Shown one piece after another: positions 1-8,724 of a DNA stretch of 30,146 nucleotides; the first letter of the stretch is position 1, and each line of letters starts with the position of its first letter. The position numbers and the translations under genes are program-made. Under the pieces are notes generated by a model. That model saw only the letters and a list, made by a program, of their open reading frames with translations. It was not told where the DNA came from and searched no databases. Origin of the DNA: a virus; the IMG/VR virus record IMGVR_UViG_3300008050_000192, positions 1-30,146 of that record; one strand, written 5' to 3'.

Positions 1-1116
1 CCTCTGGCCCAATTCTTAATTGAGCCTGGTGGTCAGCTTAACGTCAAAGATTATGTCACTATTACCTTTGACCCAATCCCTGGTGGGGCTGGCGGCCCTG
101 GTTTAGGAGACGGGATGCAAGTTCGACGCTTGACTCGCGATGATCGCGACGGTATTGCGCCGACTACCAACGTCAATACAGACCTCTATGTGGTTCTCGC
201 CGCAACAGGATCAGAGACGACCGATATACTGTCGGCTTCGTTGCTTCAGGTGACGGGTGCTAGCTGGGCTATGTATGATAACTTTGACGCTGCGCCGAAT
301 GCAATTGGTGCTGTTGTTGGAGCGACTACATGGGGTCTCGAAAACGAGACAGCTATCCCCGAAATCAACATCCAAGTTGATTCCGTGGCTGTCACAGCGA
401 TGACCAAAAAGCTCAAAGCTAAGTGGACGCCAGAATTGGCTCAGGACTTGAATGCTTATCACAATCTCGATGCCGAGGTTGAGTTGACATCCATCCTATC
501 CGAGCAGATTGCACTTGAAATTGATCAAGAGATTCTCGAAGATCTAATCAAGGGTGCTACGGCTGATACTCTCTATTGGTCTCGCTCGCCAGGTAAATTC
601 CTGAATCGACAAACGGGTACTTCCGCTATGGTCGCGGGTGCAGTGTTCCCAGATTTCACGGGTAACGTAAGTGAGTGGTATGAAACCCTCGCTGAAACTA
701 TCAATGATGTCTCGGCTCAGATTCACCGAAAGACTCTGCGTGGTGGTGCTAACTTTGTGGTGTGTTCACCTGAAGTTGCCAACATTCTTGAGTTTACGGC
801 TGGATTCCGTGGTCAGGTTACTCACGACGACGATCGAGGTACCATTGGTACCGTTAAGGTTGGAAATCTGAGTAAGAAGTGGGACGTGTATGTAGATCCT
901 TATTTCCCAAGGAACGTTGTTCTGGTAGGTCGTAAGGGATCCTCTTTCCTCGAAAGCGGATATGTATATGCACCGTATGTGCCACTCCAAATGACTCCGA
1001 CCATTTTTGGACCGGAAGACTTCGTGCCGCGTAAGGGTGTCATGACTCGCTACGCCAAGAAGATGGTTCGTCCAGATATGTACGGCCTAGTCGTTGTCAC
1101 GGATCTGTTACAATAA
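1..1116 (+). CDS. 23: Major capsid protein, gp23-like (5' end missing)
   Basis: The reading frame is open from base 1, so the gene starts upstream of the window; 371 residues are visible, and T4 gp23 has 521. It forms the hexameric shell of the head. The stretch around bases 400-500 (KLKAKWTPELAQDLNAYHNL) matches the T4 gp23 pattern in which Lys-Leu-Lys-Ala is followed by ELAQDL and LDAEVEL. Near the C-terminus, NFVVCSPEVANIL, a WDVYVDP strand, an SGYVYAPYVPL segment and TRYAKKMVRPD follow the same order as in gp23. The start at base 115 is only an internal Met. The gene is followed by a strong intrinsic terminator, as expected for a very highly expressed capsid gene. The alternative is a gp24-type vertex protein, less likely given the motif set and the neck genes downstream. 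The family call is secure. Confidence 0.93.
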   Translation, partial: PLAQFLIEPGGQLNVKDYVTITFDPIPGGAGGPGLGDGMQVRRLTRDDRDGIAPTTNVNTDLYVVLAATGSETTDILSASLLQVTGASWAMYDNFDAAPNAIGAVVGATTWGLENETAIPEINIQVDSVAVTAMTKKLKAKWTPELAQDLNAYHNLDAEVELTSILSEQIALEIDQEILEDLIKGATADTLYWSRSPGKFLNRQTGTSAMVAGAVFPDFTGNVSEWYETLAETINDVSAQIHRKTLRGGANFVVCSPEVANILEFTAGFRGQVTHDDDRGTIGTVKVGNLSKKWDVYVDPYFPRNVVLVGRKGSSFLESGYVYAPYVPLQMTPTIFGPEDFVPRKGVMTRYAKKMVRPDMYGLVVVTDLLQ

Positions 1117-1145
1117 TCTAATTATTTAACTTCCTGAAATTTATG

Positions 1146-1179
1146 CCCTCCTCTGGAAACAGAGGGGGGTTTTGTTTTT
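1146..1179 (+). terminator. Intrinsic terminator after the capsid gene
   Basis: A ten-pair stem (1146-1155 with 1160-1169, one G-U pair) closes on a GAAA tetraloop at 1156-1159. It is followed by a T-rich tract at 1170-1179 interrupted by one G. It lies 30 bases after the capsid stop codon and ahead of the next promoter-like motif, so it probably separates capsid transcripts from the neck genes. Confidence 0.88.
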
Positions 1180-1184
1180 GTAAA

Positions 1185-1193
1185 AACTATTTA
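1185..1193 (+). promoter_or_regulatory. Candidate late-promoter motif AACTATTTA (copy 1)
   Basis: AACTATTTA lies right after the terminator and 17 bases before the ATG of the next gene, with GGAGG at 1199-1203 in between. The same motif recurs before three other structural genes (3960, 7012, 8777). T4 late promoters are a lone -10 box (TATAAATA); this could be the equivalent here. If so, the leader would be very short. The assignment is inferred from recurrence only. Confidence 0.5.
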
Positions 1194-1210
1194 AGTGTGG
1201 AGGAATATAT

Positions 1211-2479
1211 ATGGCTTTACCTGTTTTAACCCCGCGCAGTCAAATGAGCAAGGCGATCTTGCCGGTTACTGGCACCACAGCCAATGTGGGCCCCGCGTTG
1301 CCTTTGCAACTTTATGGAGTTTTCGGAGAATCCCTCTATGATGTCAACTTCGTCTCCGGCGCCTCCGATCAGGTTGCCTACACTTATAAAAAACTCGGAG
1401 GAGATGTTCTAGATATAGAACTAAAAGAAGGAAATGTATATGCCAATTACCAAGAGGCCGTTTTAGAATATGGCTATTTGGTAAATCTACACCAAACTAA
1501 AAATGTCTTGTCGGATGTTCTCGGGCAACAAACGGGCACTTTTGACCAAGATGGCCAAATGCTAAATGGTCCAGATGGAGTCAATTTAAAATTTCCTCGC
1601 TTTACATTTCAATATTCTCGACGCGTCGGTGATGGCTACTCCCATGAAGCCGGCTTCGGAGGAACAATTCCTATTTATTCAGCCTCCTTTACTTTAAAAG
1701 AAAAACAGCAGGATTATGATTTACAGCGTATTATTTCTGCCTCGTCGACCGACCCTACTTCGGATTTTTTTGGTGTAGTTGGGGATAAGCGGTGTATTAT
1801 TCGGAAAGTTTATTATAAAACGCCCCAAGCTATGTGGAGATTTTTTGGATATTATGGGGGGTTGAATGTTGTTGGCAACCTGTTGTATTATGGTCAATAT
1901 ACTGATGATTCTACTTTTGAAATTATTCCTGTATGGCAAAATAAATTACAGGCCATGGCCTATGAAGATCACCTGTGGACGCGTCTATCTCACTACTCTT
2001 ATGAATTAAAAGATACTAGATTAAGAATCTTTCCAATCCCAGAACTTATTGATACTTATAATAAAATGTGGGTTGATTTTAATGTCGAACCAAATGCTTG
2101 GGAGAATGACAATGCCTATGATATGGGTATTGACGGGATAAATAACCTCAATACTATCCCTTTTGACAATCTTCCTTACGCCAATATTAACGCGATCGGT
2201 AAACAGTGGATCCGCCGCTTTGCTTTGGCCCTCTCTAAGGAAACTTTGGGTCAAATTAGGGGTAAGTTTTCTTCCATCCCTATTCCAGGTAATGATACTC
2301 AATTAAATGCCACCGAACTCCTGGGCCAAGCTAAAGAAGAACAAGAAAGCCTTAGAACCGAATTAAAAGAAATTTTAGATCAAGTTACTTATACGGAATT
2401 AATGAAGACTGATGCCGAATTGTCTGAGGCGGTGGAGACTATTTTTAAAACAATTCCCATGGTTATATATCAAGGATAA
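1211..2479 (+). CDS. Probable neck protein, gp13-like
   Basis: 422 residues, ATG start with GGAGG seven bases upstream. Residues about 58-92 read as a Lys-Leu-Gly-Gly-Asp-Val segment followed by IELKEGNVYANYQEAVLEY. This resembles the N-terminal signature of T4 gp13-type neck proteins (KLGAPVI..ELT...ID..I.EAL..Y). gp13 and gp14 form the collar joining the filled head to the tail. The position directly before gp14-like and gp15-like genes supports this. The protein is longer than T4 gp13 (309 residues), and its last 50 residues are strongly helical and charged. In T4 these genes lie upstream of gene 23, so the order is rearranged. It could instead be another head-tail connector component. Confidence 0.5.
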   Translation: MALPVLTPRSQMSKAILPVTGTTANVGPALPLQLYGVFGESLYDVNFVSGASDQVAYTYKKLGGDVLDIELKEGNVYANYQEAVLEYGYLVNLHQTKNVLSDVLGQQTGTFDQDGQMLNGPDGVNLKFPRFTFQYSRRVGDGYSHEAGFGGTIPIYSASFTLKEKQQDYDLQRIISASSTDPTSDFFGVVGDKRCIIRKVYYKTPQAMWRFFGYYGGLNVVGNLLYYGQYTDDSTFEIIPVWQNKLQAMAYEDHLWTRLSHYSYELKDTRLRIFPIPELIDTYNKMWVDFNVEPNAWENDNAYDMGIDGINNLNTIPFDNLPYANINAIGKQWIRRFALALSKETLGQIRGKFSSIPIPGNDTQLNATELLGQAKEEQESLRTELKEILDQVTYTELMKTDAELSEAVETIFKTIPMVIYQG

Positions 2480-2487
2480 CTAAATGA

Positions 2488-3024
2488 ATGCCCAATGATA
2501 ATGAATGGAATGATGGTCCCTGGAAACCCAATCCCGATAATGGGAAATGGGAGCAACCTGACGCGCCCCCTCCTCCTCTCTTTTTGGGAGAGAAGGAAAG
2601 AAACTTAGTCAAGCAAGTTAATGACGAATTACTCGAAAGGGTAATTGGCCAGCAAATTGCATACTACCCTATTTCTAGAGATAAAAGCAATTACCATCCA
2701 CTCTATGGAGAGGCTATTGAAAAGAACTTTCTCTCTCCGGTGCGAGTCTATGCCCTCGTCGAGTGGCCCGACGCAACTACCGTTTATAGCGACAATATTG
2801 GGCTAGATAAGGAATGGCATTTGACCATCCACTTTCATAGGCGCCGCCTGTGTGAGGACCAAGACACGTTTGTCCGGGAGGGAGATTTCGTGTTGTATGG
2901 GGAAACTTTATACGAAATCGTGAAAACATCCCTTCCGAGAATGTTGTTTGGTCAAATCGAGCACGCTTTTGAGATTACAGCCATCTGTTTGATGGCCCGG
3001 GAGGGATTATTTGATGCCCAGTGA
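2488..3024 (+). CDS. 14: Probable neck protein, gp14-like
   Basis: 178 residues starting at ATG 2488, nine bases after the preceding stop, with AAGGA at 2472-2476. The N-terminal 30 residues are Pro/Asn/Trp-rich and probably disordered. The core follows the T4 gp14 layout: an I-x-YYP-x-SRD segment (residues about 57-65) like gp14's YYVPREY, a GEAIEKNF segment like GEDLKNKF, a VREGDFVLYGET strand like the gp14 stretch EGDLIYFP, and YEIVK. gp14 completes the neck in which the tail docks. It ends by overlapping the next gene, so the two are probably translationally coupled. The match comes from motif order only. Confidence 0.6.
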   Translation: MPNDNEWNDGPWKPNPDNGKWEQPDAPPPPLFLGEKERNLVKQVNDELLERVIGQQIAYYPISRDKSNYHPLYGEAIEKNFLSPVRVYALVEWPDATTVYSDNIGLDKEWHLTIHFHRRRLCEDQDTFVREGDFVLYGETLYEIVKTSLPRMLFGQIEHAFEITAICLMAREGLFDAQ

Positions 3025-3925
3025 AGAAGACGAATTTAAAGGTTTTCGTGAGTGGTTTAAGGAGCCTAATACTTGGGATCCTACGGAGAAACTCAAAGAA
3101 CCCCTAAAAGATATTTTATTGATGCCGTCCACTATCGAAACAATCGACAAGGCATTGGTGGAGTGGCTTAACGGCGAGTTAAATATTTTTACCACCACTA
3201 ACAAAGGATGGAAAAAGGTGAGTTTGTTGTGGGTAGCCAACGAAAGAGCATTTCAGATCAAGGATAATAAAGACCTACGAGATGCAAACGGGCGCCTCAT
3301 TCTTCCGCTTATGACAGTCAATCGAACCTCTCTCGTAAAAGACCCAGCCATGAAGGGAGTAGCCTGGGCACATATCCCTCCCCAGAATGATGCGCGCGGA
3401 GGAGCTATTATGATGGCCCGCCGTATCAATCCGGATAAAACTTCCAATTTTGCATCATCGGCGGCCAATCGTTTCACGCGTGGCCATGACCAGAGTTACC
3501 CCCTCGATAATAAAAAAGTTGTTTATAATACTGTTTATTCTCCTGTACCCACGTATGTCGTGGCTAATTATGAAGTCATTCTCCATGCAGAATATCAACA
3601 ACAGTTAAATGAAATGTTCCAGCCGTTTATTACCAAAACGGGGCAAATTAATAACTTTTTTATTCATGCCGATGGCCATAAATTTGAGGGGTTTCTGGAA
3701 GGGGACTTTAGTTTAGACAACAATGTTTCTAATTTGGGCGACGAAGAGAGACGATATAAAACCACCATTAATTTAAAAATATTGGGATATTTACTCGGAG
3801 GCGGCAAAAATGAAGAGCGCCCCAAGGTGGCCATTCGAGAGAATTATGTTGAAGTTAAGATCCCTCGGGAACGGGTTATTTTTGGAGATCCAAGGCCCTG
3901 GAAAATCCCGGGCAAGAAGAAATGA
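3014..3925 (+). CDS. 15: Tail terminator / proximal sheath stabiliser, gp15-like
   Basis: About 303 residues. The frame also allows TTG at 3011, but the GGGAGGG ribosome site at 2999-3005 is better spaced (8 bases) from ATG 3014, so I choose that start. The gene overlaps the end of the gp14-like gene by 11 bases. The middle of the protein has RTSLVKDP, then VVYNTVYSPVPTYVVANYEV and YQQQLNEMFQPFIT. This is the arrangement seen in T4 gp15 (YNPSPI...YELSIFTRY...IVEQILPYF). gp15 caps the tail tube and sheath and provides the docking face for the neck. It sits immediately before sheath and tube, as expected for a terminator. The C-terminal 40 residues are basic and rich in Pro and Lys. Confidence 0.65.
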   Translation: MPSEEDEFKGFREWFKEPNTWDPTEKLKEPLKDILLMPSTIETIDKALVEWLNGELNIFTTTNKGWKKVSLLWVANERAFQIKDNKDLRDANGRLILPLMTVNRTSLVKDPAMKGVAWAHIPPQNDARGGAIMMARRINPDKTSNFASSAANRFTRGHDQSYPLDNKKVVYNTVYSPVPTYVVANYEVILHAEYQQQLNEMFQPFITKTGQINNFFIHADGHKFEGFLEGDFSLDNNVSNLGDEERRYKTTINLKILGYLLGGGKNEERPKVAIRENYVEVKIPRERVIFGDPRPWKIPGKKK

Positions 3926-3959
3926 AGTTTATAATTATATAGATTTTGAGTTTTCATTA

Positions 3960-3968
3960 GACTATTTA
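3960..3968 (+). promoter_or_regulatory. Candidate late-promoter motif GACTATTTA (copy 2)
   Basis: This sits in the 96-base gap before the sheath gene, 53 bases ahead of its ATG. It differs from copies 1, 3 and 4 only in the first base. The 8-mer TATTTATA here also reads TATAAATA, the T4 late consensus, on the minus strand, but no minus-strand gene is served by it. No convincing terminator hairpin was seen in this gap. Confidence 0.45.
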
Positions 3969-4021
3969 TAGGTTGAAAGCTGGGAAAGTTGTAGTCCACG
4001 AAGGATAGGAGAACTTATTAC

Positions 4022-7000
4022 ATGTCCGTAAAGAAATTTAAATTTATATCGCCGGGAATTTTTCTTAGTGAGGTTGATAATTCACAATTACCCGCTCCCG
4101 TAGAACCCATGGGCCCGATCATCATTGGTCGTGCACCTTTTGGTCCCGGTATGCGACCCGTCAAAATCACCTCCTTCTCGGAATATGTGCAAACATTTGG
4201 AAATCCCATTCCCGGAAAAGCCGGGGGCGATATCTGGAGAAACGGAAATCTTGGCGGACCCACTTACGGAGCTTATGCAGCGCAAGCTTATTTTCAACCA
4301 CAAGTAGGACCCGTCACATATTTGAGACTTCTGGGATGTCAAGCTCCTGGAGCCAATAACCCGAAAGGCCTCGCTGGTTGGTCGACCGGAAAAGAACCGA
4401 CCGACGACATCACAACCAACGGCGGCGCTTATGGTTTATTCATTTGTCGATCCGGGTCAGGTAACCCGCAAGTGGGGTACCTCGGAGCTATATTCTATTC
4501 AGTCGCCGGCGCCGTTATTTTGACAGGAAGTTTAGCAACAACCGCATCATCAGCCACTTATGTGACTGGCGGAACTTGCGGACTCTTTAACAATATTGGG
4601 AGCGACATGGAGTGGAAAGCACAAGTTATTTCCGCTACCGATACGACTGCAACTTCTCCCTTATATACAACCGCGTTTAATTTTAATGAATCCTCCGCCA
4701 AATATATTCGAAATGTTTTTAATACTAATCCACAATTGACAAACAATGAGGTCGTTGGCGGAACATTTAACAACGGCGAAGATCTCTACTGGCTAGGTGA
4801 AAGTTACTCTTCTTTTATTAATGATAAGGCCAGCACGATTACTCCAGTCGGCCAGCGATTAGATCCGGAAAGTTGTTATGCACTTTTATTGCCTCTCGAA
4901 ACATCAACTGGTATCGGCAAAGACGAGTATCGGATGCCATACGCCGAGGCCCAAACTGGATGGTTCTTTTCGCAAGATATATCGACGAATACGGGGTCGT
5001 TTCTACCTGGAGACATGCAAGAACTTTTCAGGTTCGTGGCCCAAGACGGCGGCCGATGGACCCAAGACAATTTAAAAATCTCAATCCAGGATCTTCGATA
5101 TTCCCGCGATACTTCGGGTAGAAATCCCTATGGAACCTTCACTGTTCTAGTGAGAAGCTCAAAGGATAATGATAATGTTGTAAGAATCGTGGAACGATTT
5201 AGTAACGTAAATTTAGATCCTACTTCTCCAAATTATATTGCCCGCAAAATTGGAGATAGATATCTCGAATGGGATCCGGTGGATCTACGCATGCGGCAAT
5301 ACGGAGAATATAATAATCAGTCTACCTATATCCGGGTTGTCATGAACCGAAACGTCAATGAAGGCGTAACCGATCCTGGCTATCTCCCCTTCGGAGTCTT
5401 TGGACCACCGAAATTTATCGACTGTGTGGCAACAGGATTTGTCAGCGGATCCACGGGAACTGATGCTTCGGGCACCATGTGCTCAACAAGTATCGTCCAA
5501 GGCGGCAACGATGCAATCTTTCCAGTTACAGGCGCTGTCCATGGCGGAATCTCAACGGGATCCGCGACCATAATCGGAGGTGGTTACGTCGGGATCCCGG
5601 CCTATACCGCTAGCCTCTGGTTCCCCACAGTTGCACATCGACTCACCGCATCACAGGGAGGCATCGCCGACCCAACGGATGCCTATTTTGGACTCCAAAC
5701 TTCTCTTGGTCTCCCGCGAGATGCTAGTCTTTTGTACAAGCAGGAATTTGCGGATTATCTGCAGCCACTGCCTGGAGGCTTGGACTCTGACACCAGCGCC
5801 CTGGTCGACCCGCAGTGGGTTTTCACTCTGGATGATGTTGTTGCTGTTCTTAATACGGCCGGTGACCAGATTGTCGACGCCACATGGACCAGTGGCTCAC
5901 GAGTGGATGGCGACTCTATTACGGCTAGTGGGTCATTGACTACCTCCGCTTCCTATAAAGCAGTCATCGATGTGGGATATGATAGATTTACTACTCCTCT
6001 TTATGGCGGTTTCGACGGCCTGGATATCACCGAATTAGAACCCTTCAGGAACAGCCTCTTGGATGATGGTTTGGGCGAAAATGACTCCTATGCATATTAT
6101 AGTGTCAAGAGAGCTATTGATACCATCGCTGACCCTGAATTTGTGGAGTGCAACCTCATCACTTATCCGGGTTTAACCGAGCAAACACTAACGACTAAGA
6201 TCGTTGATATCTGCGAAGATCGAGGGGATGCACTTGCAATTATAGATATCCCTTACGTTTATACTCCGTTTACGGAAAACACCGAATCCTTCGCTGACCG
6301 GATTGGAACAGTCCAAGAAGCGGTAAGCGAGCTTGAGTCCCGACAACTGAATTCCTCATATGGATGTACTTATTATCCATGGGTTCAGGTGCGCGATACG
6401 ATTAAGGGCAATCTCCTTTGGGTACCCCCAAGTGTTATAGCTCTGGGAACGTTCGCTTCTTCGGAAGCTAAATCGGAATTATGGTTCGCCCCCGCTGGAT
6501 TTAATCGCGGAGGCCTCACTGGCGGCTCTGCTGGGCTCCCAGTACTGGGTGTGACTCAGCGACTCACTTCCAAAGACCGAGACAATCTTTACGAAGCAAA
6601 CATTAATCCGATCGCGTCTTTCCCAAGTGAGGGGATCGTCGTCTTCGGCCAGAAAACTCTTCAGACTACCCAGTCGGCCTTAGATAGGATTAATGTCCGT
6701 CGACTAATGGTATATATCAAGAAAGAGGTGTCTCGAATTGCTGCAACCATCTTATTTGACCAAAATGTCAAGGTAACTTGGGAACGATTCTTGGGGCAAG
6801 TTAATCCATTCTTGTCGAGTGTCCAATCTAGACTTGGCCTCACAGAGTTTAAAGTAATTCTTGATGAAACAACGACAACTCCGGATTTGATTGATAGGAA
6901 TATTTTATATGCCAAAATCTTTCTGAAACCGGCTCGGGCTATCGAATTTATTGCAATTGATTTTGTTATAACTCGATCCGGGGCTTCTTTTGAAGATTAA
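4022..7000 (+). CDS. 18: Contractile tail sheath protein, gp18-like, enlarged
   Basis: 992 residues; ATG with AGGAG ten bases upstream (4007-4011). The N-terminus carries the sheath signature SPGIFLSEVD (residues 10-19) followed by PMGPIIIGRAPFG. The C-terminal part (about 840-985) has the conserved core: RDNLYEANINPIASFPSEG, then VVFGQKTLQ, SALDRINVRRLMVYIKKEV and VTWERFLGQ, ending in an extended strand used for inter-subunit meshing. The sheath is the contracting outer layer of the tail. T4 gp18 has 659 residues; the excess is mainly in the middle, which is rich in Gly, Ser and Thr and likely forms surface domains. The tube gene follows directly, the standard order. The family call is secure; the function of the extra domains is unknown. 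Confidence 0.95.
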   Translation: MSVKKFKFISPGIFLSEVDNSQLPAPVEPMGPIIIGRAPFGPGMRPVKITSFSEYVQTFGNPIPGKAGGDIWRNGNLGGPTYGAYAAQAYFQPQVGPVTYLRLLGCQAPGANNPKGLAGWSTGKEPTDDITTNGGAYGLFICRSGSGNPQVGYLGAIFYSVAGAVILTGSLATTASSATYVTGGTCGLFNNIGSDMEWKAQVISATDTTATSPLYTTAFNFNESSAKYIRNVFNTNPQLTNNEVVGGTFNNGEDLYWLGESYSSFINDKASTITPVGQRLDPESCYALLLPLETSTGIGKDEYRMPYAEAQTGWFFSQDISTNTGSFLPGDMQELFRFVAQDGGRWTQDNLKISIQDLRYSRDTSGRNPYGTFTVLVRSSKDNDNVVRIVERFSNVNLDPTSPNYIARKIGDRYLEWDPVDLRMRQYGEYNNQSTYIRVVMNRNVNEGVTDPGYLPFGVFGPPKFIDCVATGFVSGSTGTDASGTMCSTSIVQGGNDAIFPVTGAVHGGISTGSATIIGGGYVGIPAYTASLWFPTVAHRLTASQGGIADPTDAYFGLQTSLGLPRDASLLYKQEFADYLQPLPGGLDSDTSALVDPQWVFTLDDVVAVLNTAGDQIVDATWTSGSRVDGDSITASGSLTTSASYKAVIDVGYDRFTTPLYGGFDGLDITELEPFRNSLLDDGLGENDSYAYYSVKRAIDTIADPEFVECNLITYPGLTEQTLTTKIVDICEDRGDALAIIDIPYVYTPFTENTESFADRIGTVQEAVSELESRQLNSSYGCTYYPWVQVRDTIKGNLLWVPPSVIALGTFASSEAKSELWFAPAGFNRGGLTGGSAGLPVLGVTQRLTSKDRDNLYEANINPIASFPSEGIVVFGQKTLQTTQSALDRINVRRLMVYIKKEVSRIAATILFDQNVKVTWERFLGQVNPFLSSVQSRLGLTEFKVILDETTTTPDLIDRNILYAKIFLKPARAIEFIAIDFVITRSGASFED

Positions 7001-7011
7001 AAATAATTTGG

Positions 7012-7020
7012 AACTATTTA
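7012..7020 (+). promoter_or_regulatory. Candidate late-promoter motif AACTATTTA (copy 3)
   Basis: This occupies the 47-base gap between sheath and tube genes, 27 bases before the tube ATG. AACTAT at 7012-7017 and ATAGTT at 7024-7029 also form a six-pair inverted repeat. A separate promoter for the tube would fit the large number of tube subunits needed. Confidence 0.48.
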
Positions 7021-7047
7021 ATAATAGTTAATAGGAGAAATTAATAA

Positions 7048-7614
7048 ATGGCCTTCTGGACCGACGCAACAAATAAAGATCCGAAAAGACAATATAGATT
7101 TTTGGTAACTCTGGGTAACATGCCCAACGGTGCTACTTGGTACGCAAAAACCGTAAAGAAACCCGAAATCACCATTTCAACGAGTGAGCATGATTTTCTT
7201 AATCATAAGTTTTATTATCCCGGACGTGCAGAATGGGCAGAATGCACAGTTACTTTGGTCGACCCAGTTTCCCCTGATGCGGCTGCCAATACTGCAGCCA
7301 TTATCCGAGCTTCTGGCTATACTCCCCCCATGAATGTCAATGATGTAACGACCATGTCCAAACAAGCAGCCGTCGCTGCATTGGGAACTGTGGTTATCAC
7401 TCAAATTGATTCCGAGGGGAACTCTTTGGAAACTTGGACTCTATGGAATCCTTTCATCATCGGAGCGACCTTTGGTGACTTGGACTACAGTGCCGACGAT
7501 TTGACCGAAGTTGGCTTAACTATTCGGTATGACTGGGCAGTCCTTGAGACCGCAGTTGCATCCGAGACTGGTTTGGCTAGCGATGGTAACACATTCTTTA
7601 AACCAGGAACTTAA
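7048..7614 (+). CDS. 19: Tail tube protein, gp19-like
   Basis: 188 residues; ATG with AGGAGA (7033-7038) nine bases upstream. It opens with KDPKRQYRFLVTLGN, continues with a WYAKTVKKPE segment and a HKFYYPGRAEWAECTVTLVDP strand pair, and has ETWTLWNPFI and an LTEVGLTIRYDWA C-terminal strand. This is the canonical order of the T4 gp19/phage tube family, in which six copies form each ring of the inner tube. Length is close to T4 gp19 (163 residues). Position immediately after the sheath gene agrees. Confidence 0.92.
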   Translation: MAFWTDATNKDPKRQYRFLVTLGNMPNGATWYAKTVKKPEITISTSEHDFLNHKFYYPGRAEWAECTVTLVDPVSPDAAANTAAIIRASGYTPPMNVNDVTTMSKQAAVAALGTVVITQIDSEGNSLETWTLWNPFIIGATFGDLDYSADDLTEVGLTIRYDWAVLETAVASETGLASDGNTFFKPGT

Positions 7615-7649
7615 GATTTTTAATATTAATTATAACATAGAGGTGTTAT

Positions 7650-8516
7650 TTGGCTAGAAACAATAGCGAGCGAATGGGAGGGGCCCACAACAAAGGAGCC
7701 ACATCACCAGCCGCCACCGGGGTAGACATGAAAGGCGATGGGCCTCTCAATTTCTCTACTCCTACAGAATTCGTAGAACTTCCTTCCGAAGGGAAATTGT
7801 ATTCCGAAGGTCATCCCTTGTGTGGACAAACACATGTGGAGATTCGTCATATGACGGCAAAAGACGAGGATATTCTATCTTCGCGAAGCCTTCTTAAACA
7901 AGGGATCGCGATAGACCGCCTTCTACAGAATATTATTTTAAATAAAAAAATCACCCCCGCCAGTCTTTATGTGGGTGATAAAAACGCAGTCCTTGTGGCA
8001 GCTAGAATTAGCGGCTATGGCGCAGACTATAAAACTCAAATCGTGTGCCCCGCTTGTGTTAGTCACCAAGAAGTAGAGTTCGACTTAGAAGAACAGACTA
8101 TCTATCGAGGGGATGATTATGAAGATTATAAAATATTGGAGACCCCCGAGGGAACTTATACTATTTCATTGCCCATCCTGAAAGTGGATGTGGAGGTTCG
8201 CCTGTTGACTGGGAAGGACGAACAATATTTAGTAAAGTTGGCAGAGAATAAGAAGAAAAAGAAGCTGCCGGAAGCCACGGCTACCGATCAGTTTAAAATT
8301 ATGATTTCGTCAGTCAGTGGAAAGACGGATTCAAAAAGTATATCCAGCTTAATAGAGAATATGCCAGCCAGAGACGCGCGGTACCTTCGAGCCGCTTATG
8401 ATCGAATTTGTCCCTCGATCGACTTAAAACAACCCTTCCTCTGTGGCCTTTGTGGTTTTGAAACCGAAGAATTGGAGGTTCCGTTTACGACGGACTTTTT
8501 TTGGCCTAAACGATGA
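7650..8516 (+). CDS. 26: gp26-type baseplate hub assembly protein / possible tail chaperone
   Basis: 288 residues from a TTG start preceded by AGAGGTG (7639-7645); the next Met (7674) has no good ribosome site. The protein resembles the T4 baseplate gp26 family: a FVELPSEGKLYSEGHPL segment near residue 37, EIRHMTAKDEDILSS, a CPAC pair and a C-terminal CGLCGFE pair that together suggest a structural zinc site, and the ending VPFTTDFFWP. T4 gp26 is needed for hub assembly. A run of seven T (8496-8502) lies just before the stop, and the next frame overlaps this gene by 74 bases, so a frameshifted longer product is possible. The family call is good; the exact role here is inferred. Confidence 0.72.
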   Translation: MARNNSERMGGAHNKGATSPAATGVDMKGDGPLNFSTPTEFVELPSEGKLYSEGHPLCGQTHVEIRHMTAKDEDILSSRSLLKQGIAIDRLLQNIILNKKITPASLYVGDKNAVLVAARISGYGADYKTQIVCPACVSHQEVEFDLEEQTIYRGDDYEDYKILETPEGTYTISLPILKVDVEVRLLTGKDEQYLVKLAENKKKKKLPEATATDQFKIMISSVSGKTDSKSISSLIENMPARDARYLRAAYDRICPSIDLKQPFLCGLCGFETEELEVPFTTDFFWPKR

Positions 8517-8724
8517 ATATCTTGAAGGTGTTTATGAAGAAATGTTCTTGTTACAGTACCACATGGGGTGGTCGTTTATAGAGGCCTATAATCTTCCGGT
8601 ACAAATTCGCAGATGGTTCCTAAATCGTCTCGTTAAGCAACTTAAAGAAGAAAGCGAAGCAATGAATAAAGCTTCGAAATCCAAAGGTGGCGGACAACCC
8701 CGTCGCCCTCCCAAGCCCCGATAA
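8443..8724 (+). CDS. Overlapping small tail-assembly protein, or frameshifted extension of the gp26-like protein
   Basis: The frame is open over 93 codons from a GTG at 8443, but that start lies deep inside the gp26-like gene and has no clear ribosome site. The conserved-looking part starts only at about FGLNDEYLEG (8500) and continues YEEMFLLQYHMGWSFIEAYNLP and RRWFLNRLVKQLKEESE, ending in a basic Gly/Pro/Lys tail. Either it is translated separately (ATG 8542 gives 61 residues, with GAAGGTG about 11 bases upstream), or ribosomes slip +1 (or -2) on the T run at 8496-8502 and add it to the gp26-like protein. A short protein here could correspond to T4 gp51, which also assists hub assembly. Coordinates of the start are therefore uncertain. 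Confidence 0.55.
   Translation: MAFVVLKPKNWRFRLRRTFFGLNDEYLEGVYEEMFLLQYHMGWSFIEAYNLPVQIRRWFLNRLVKQLKEESEAMNKASKSKGGGQPRRPPKPR
8496..8502 (+). other. T7 run, candidate frameshift site
   Basis: Read in the gp26-like frame this is GAC TTT TTT TGG, with the stop four codons beyond TGG. A +1 slip from TTT to TTT at 8499-8502 leads into GGC CTA AAC GAT and an open frame of about 74 codons ending at 8724. No strong downstream hairpin was identified by eye. A sequencing error in a homopolymer would give the same picture. Confidence 0.4.

Noticed and set aside
3960-3968. T4 late consensus TATAAATA on the minus strand
   Set aside because: No minus-strand gene lies downstream; the match comes from the AT-rich + strand motif.
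5580-5939. 119-codon + strand frame inside the sheath gene
   Set aside because: Out-of-frame shadow of the sheath, whose own frame is continuous and recognisable on both sides.
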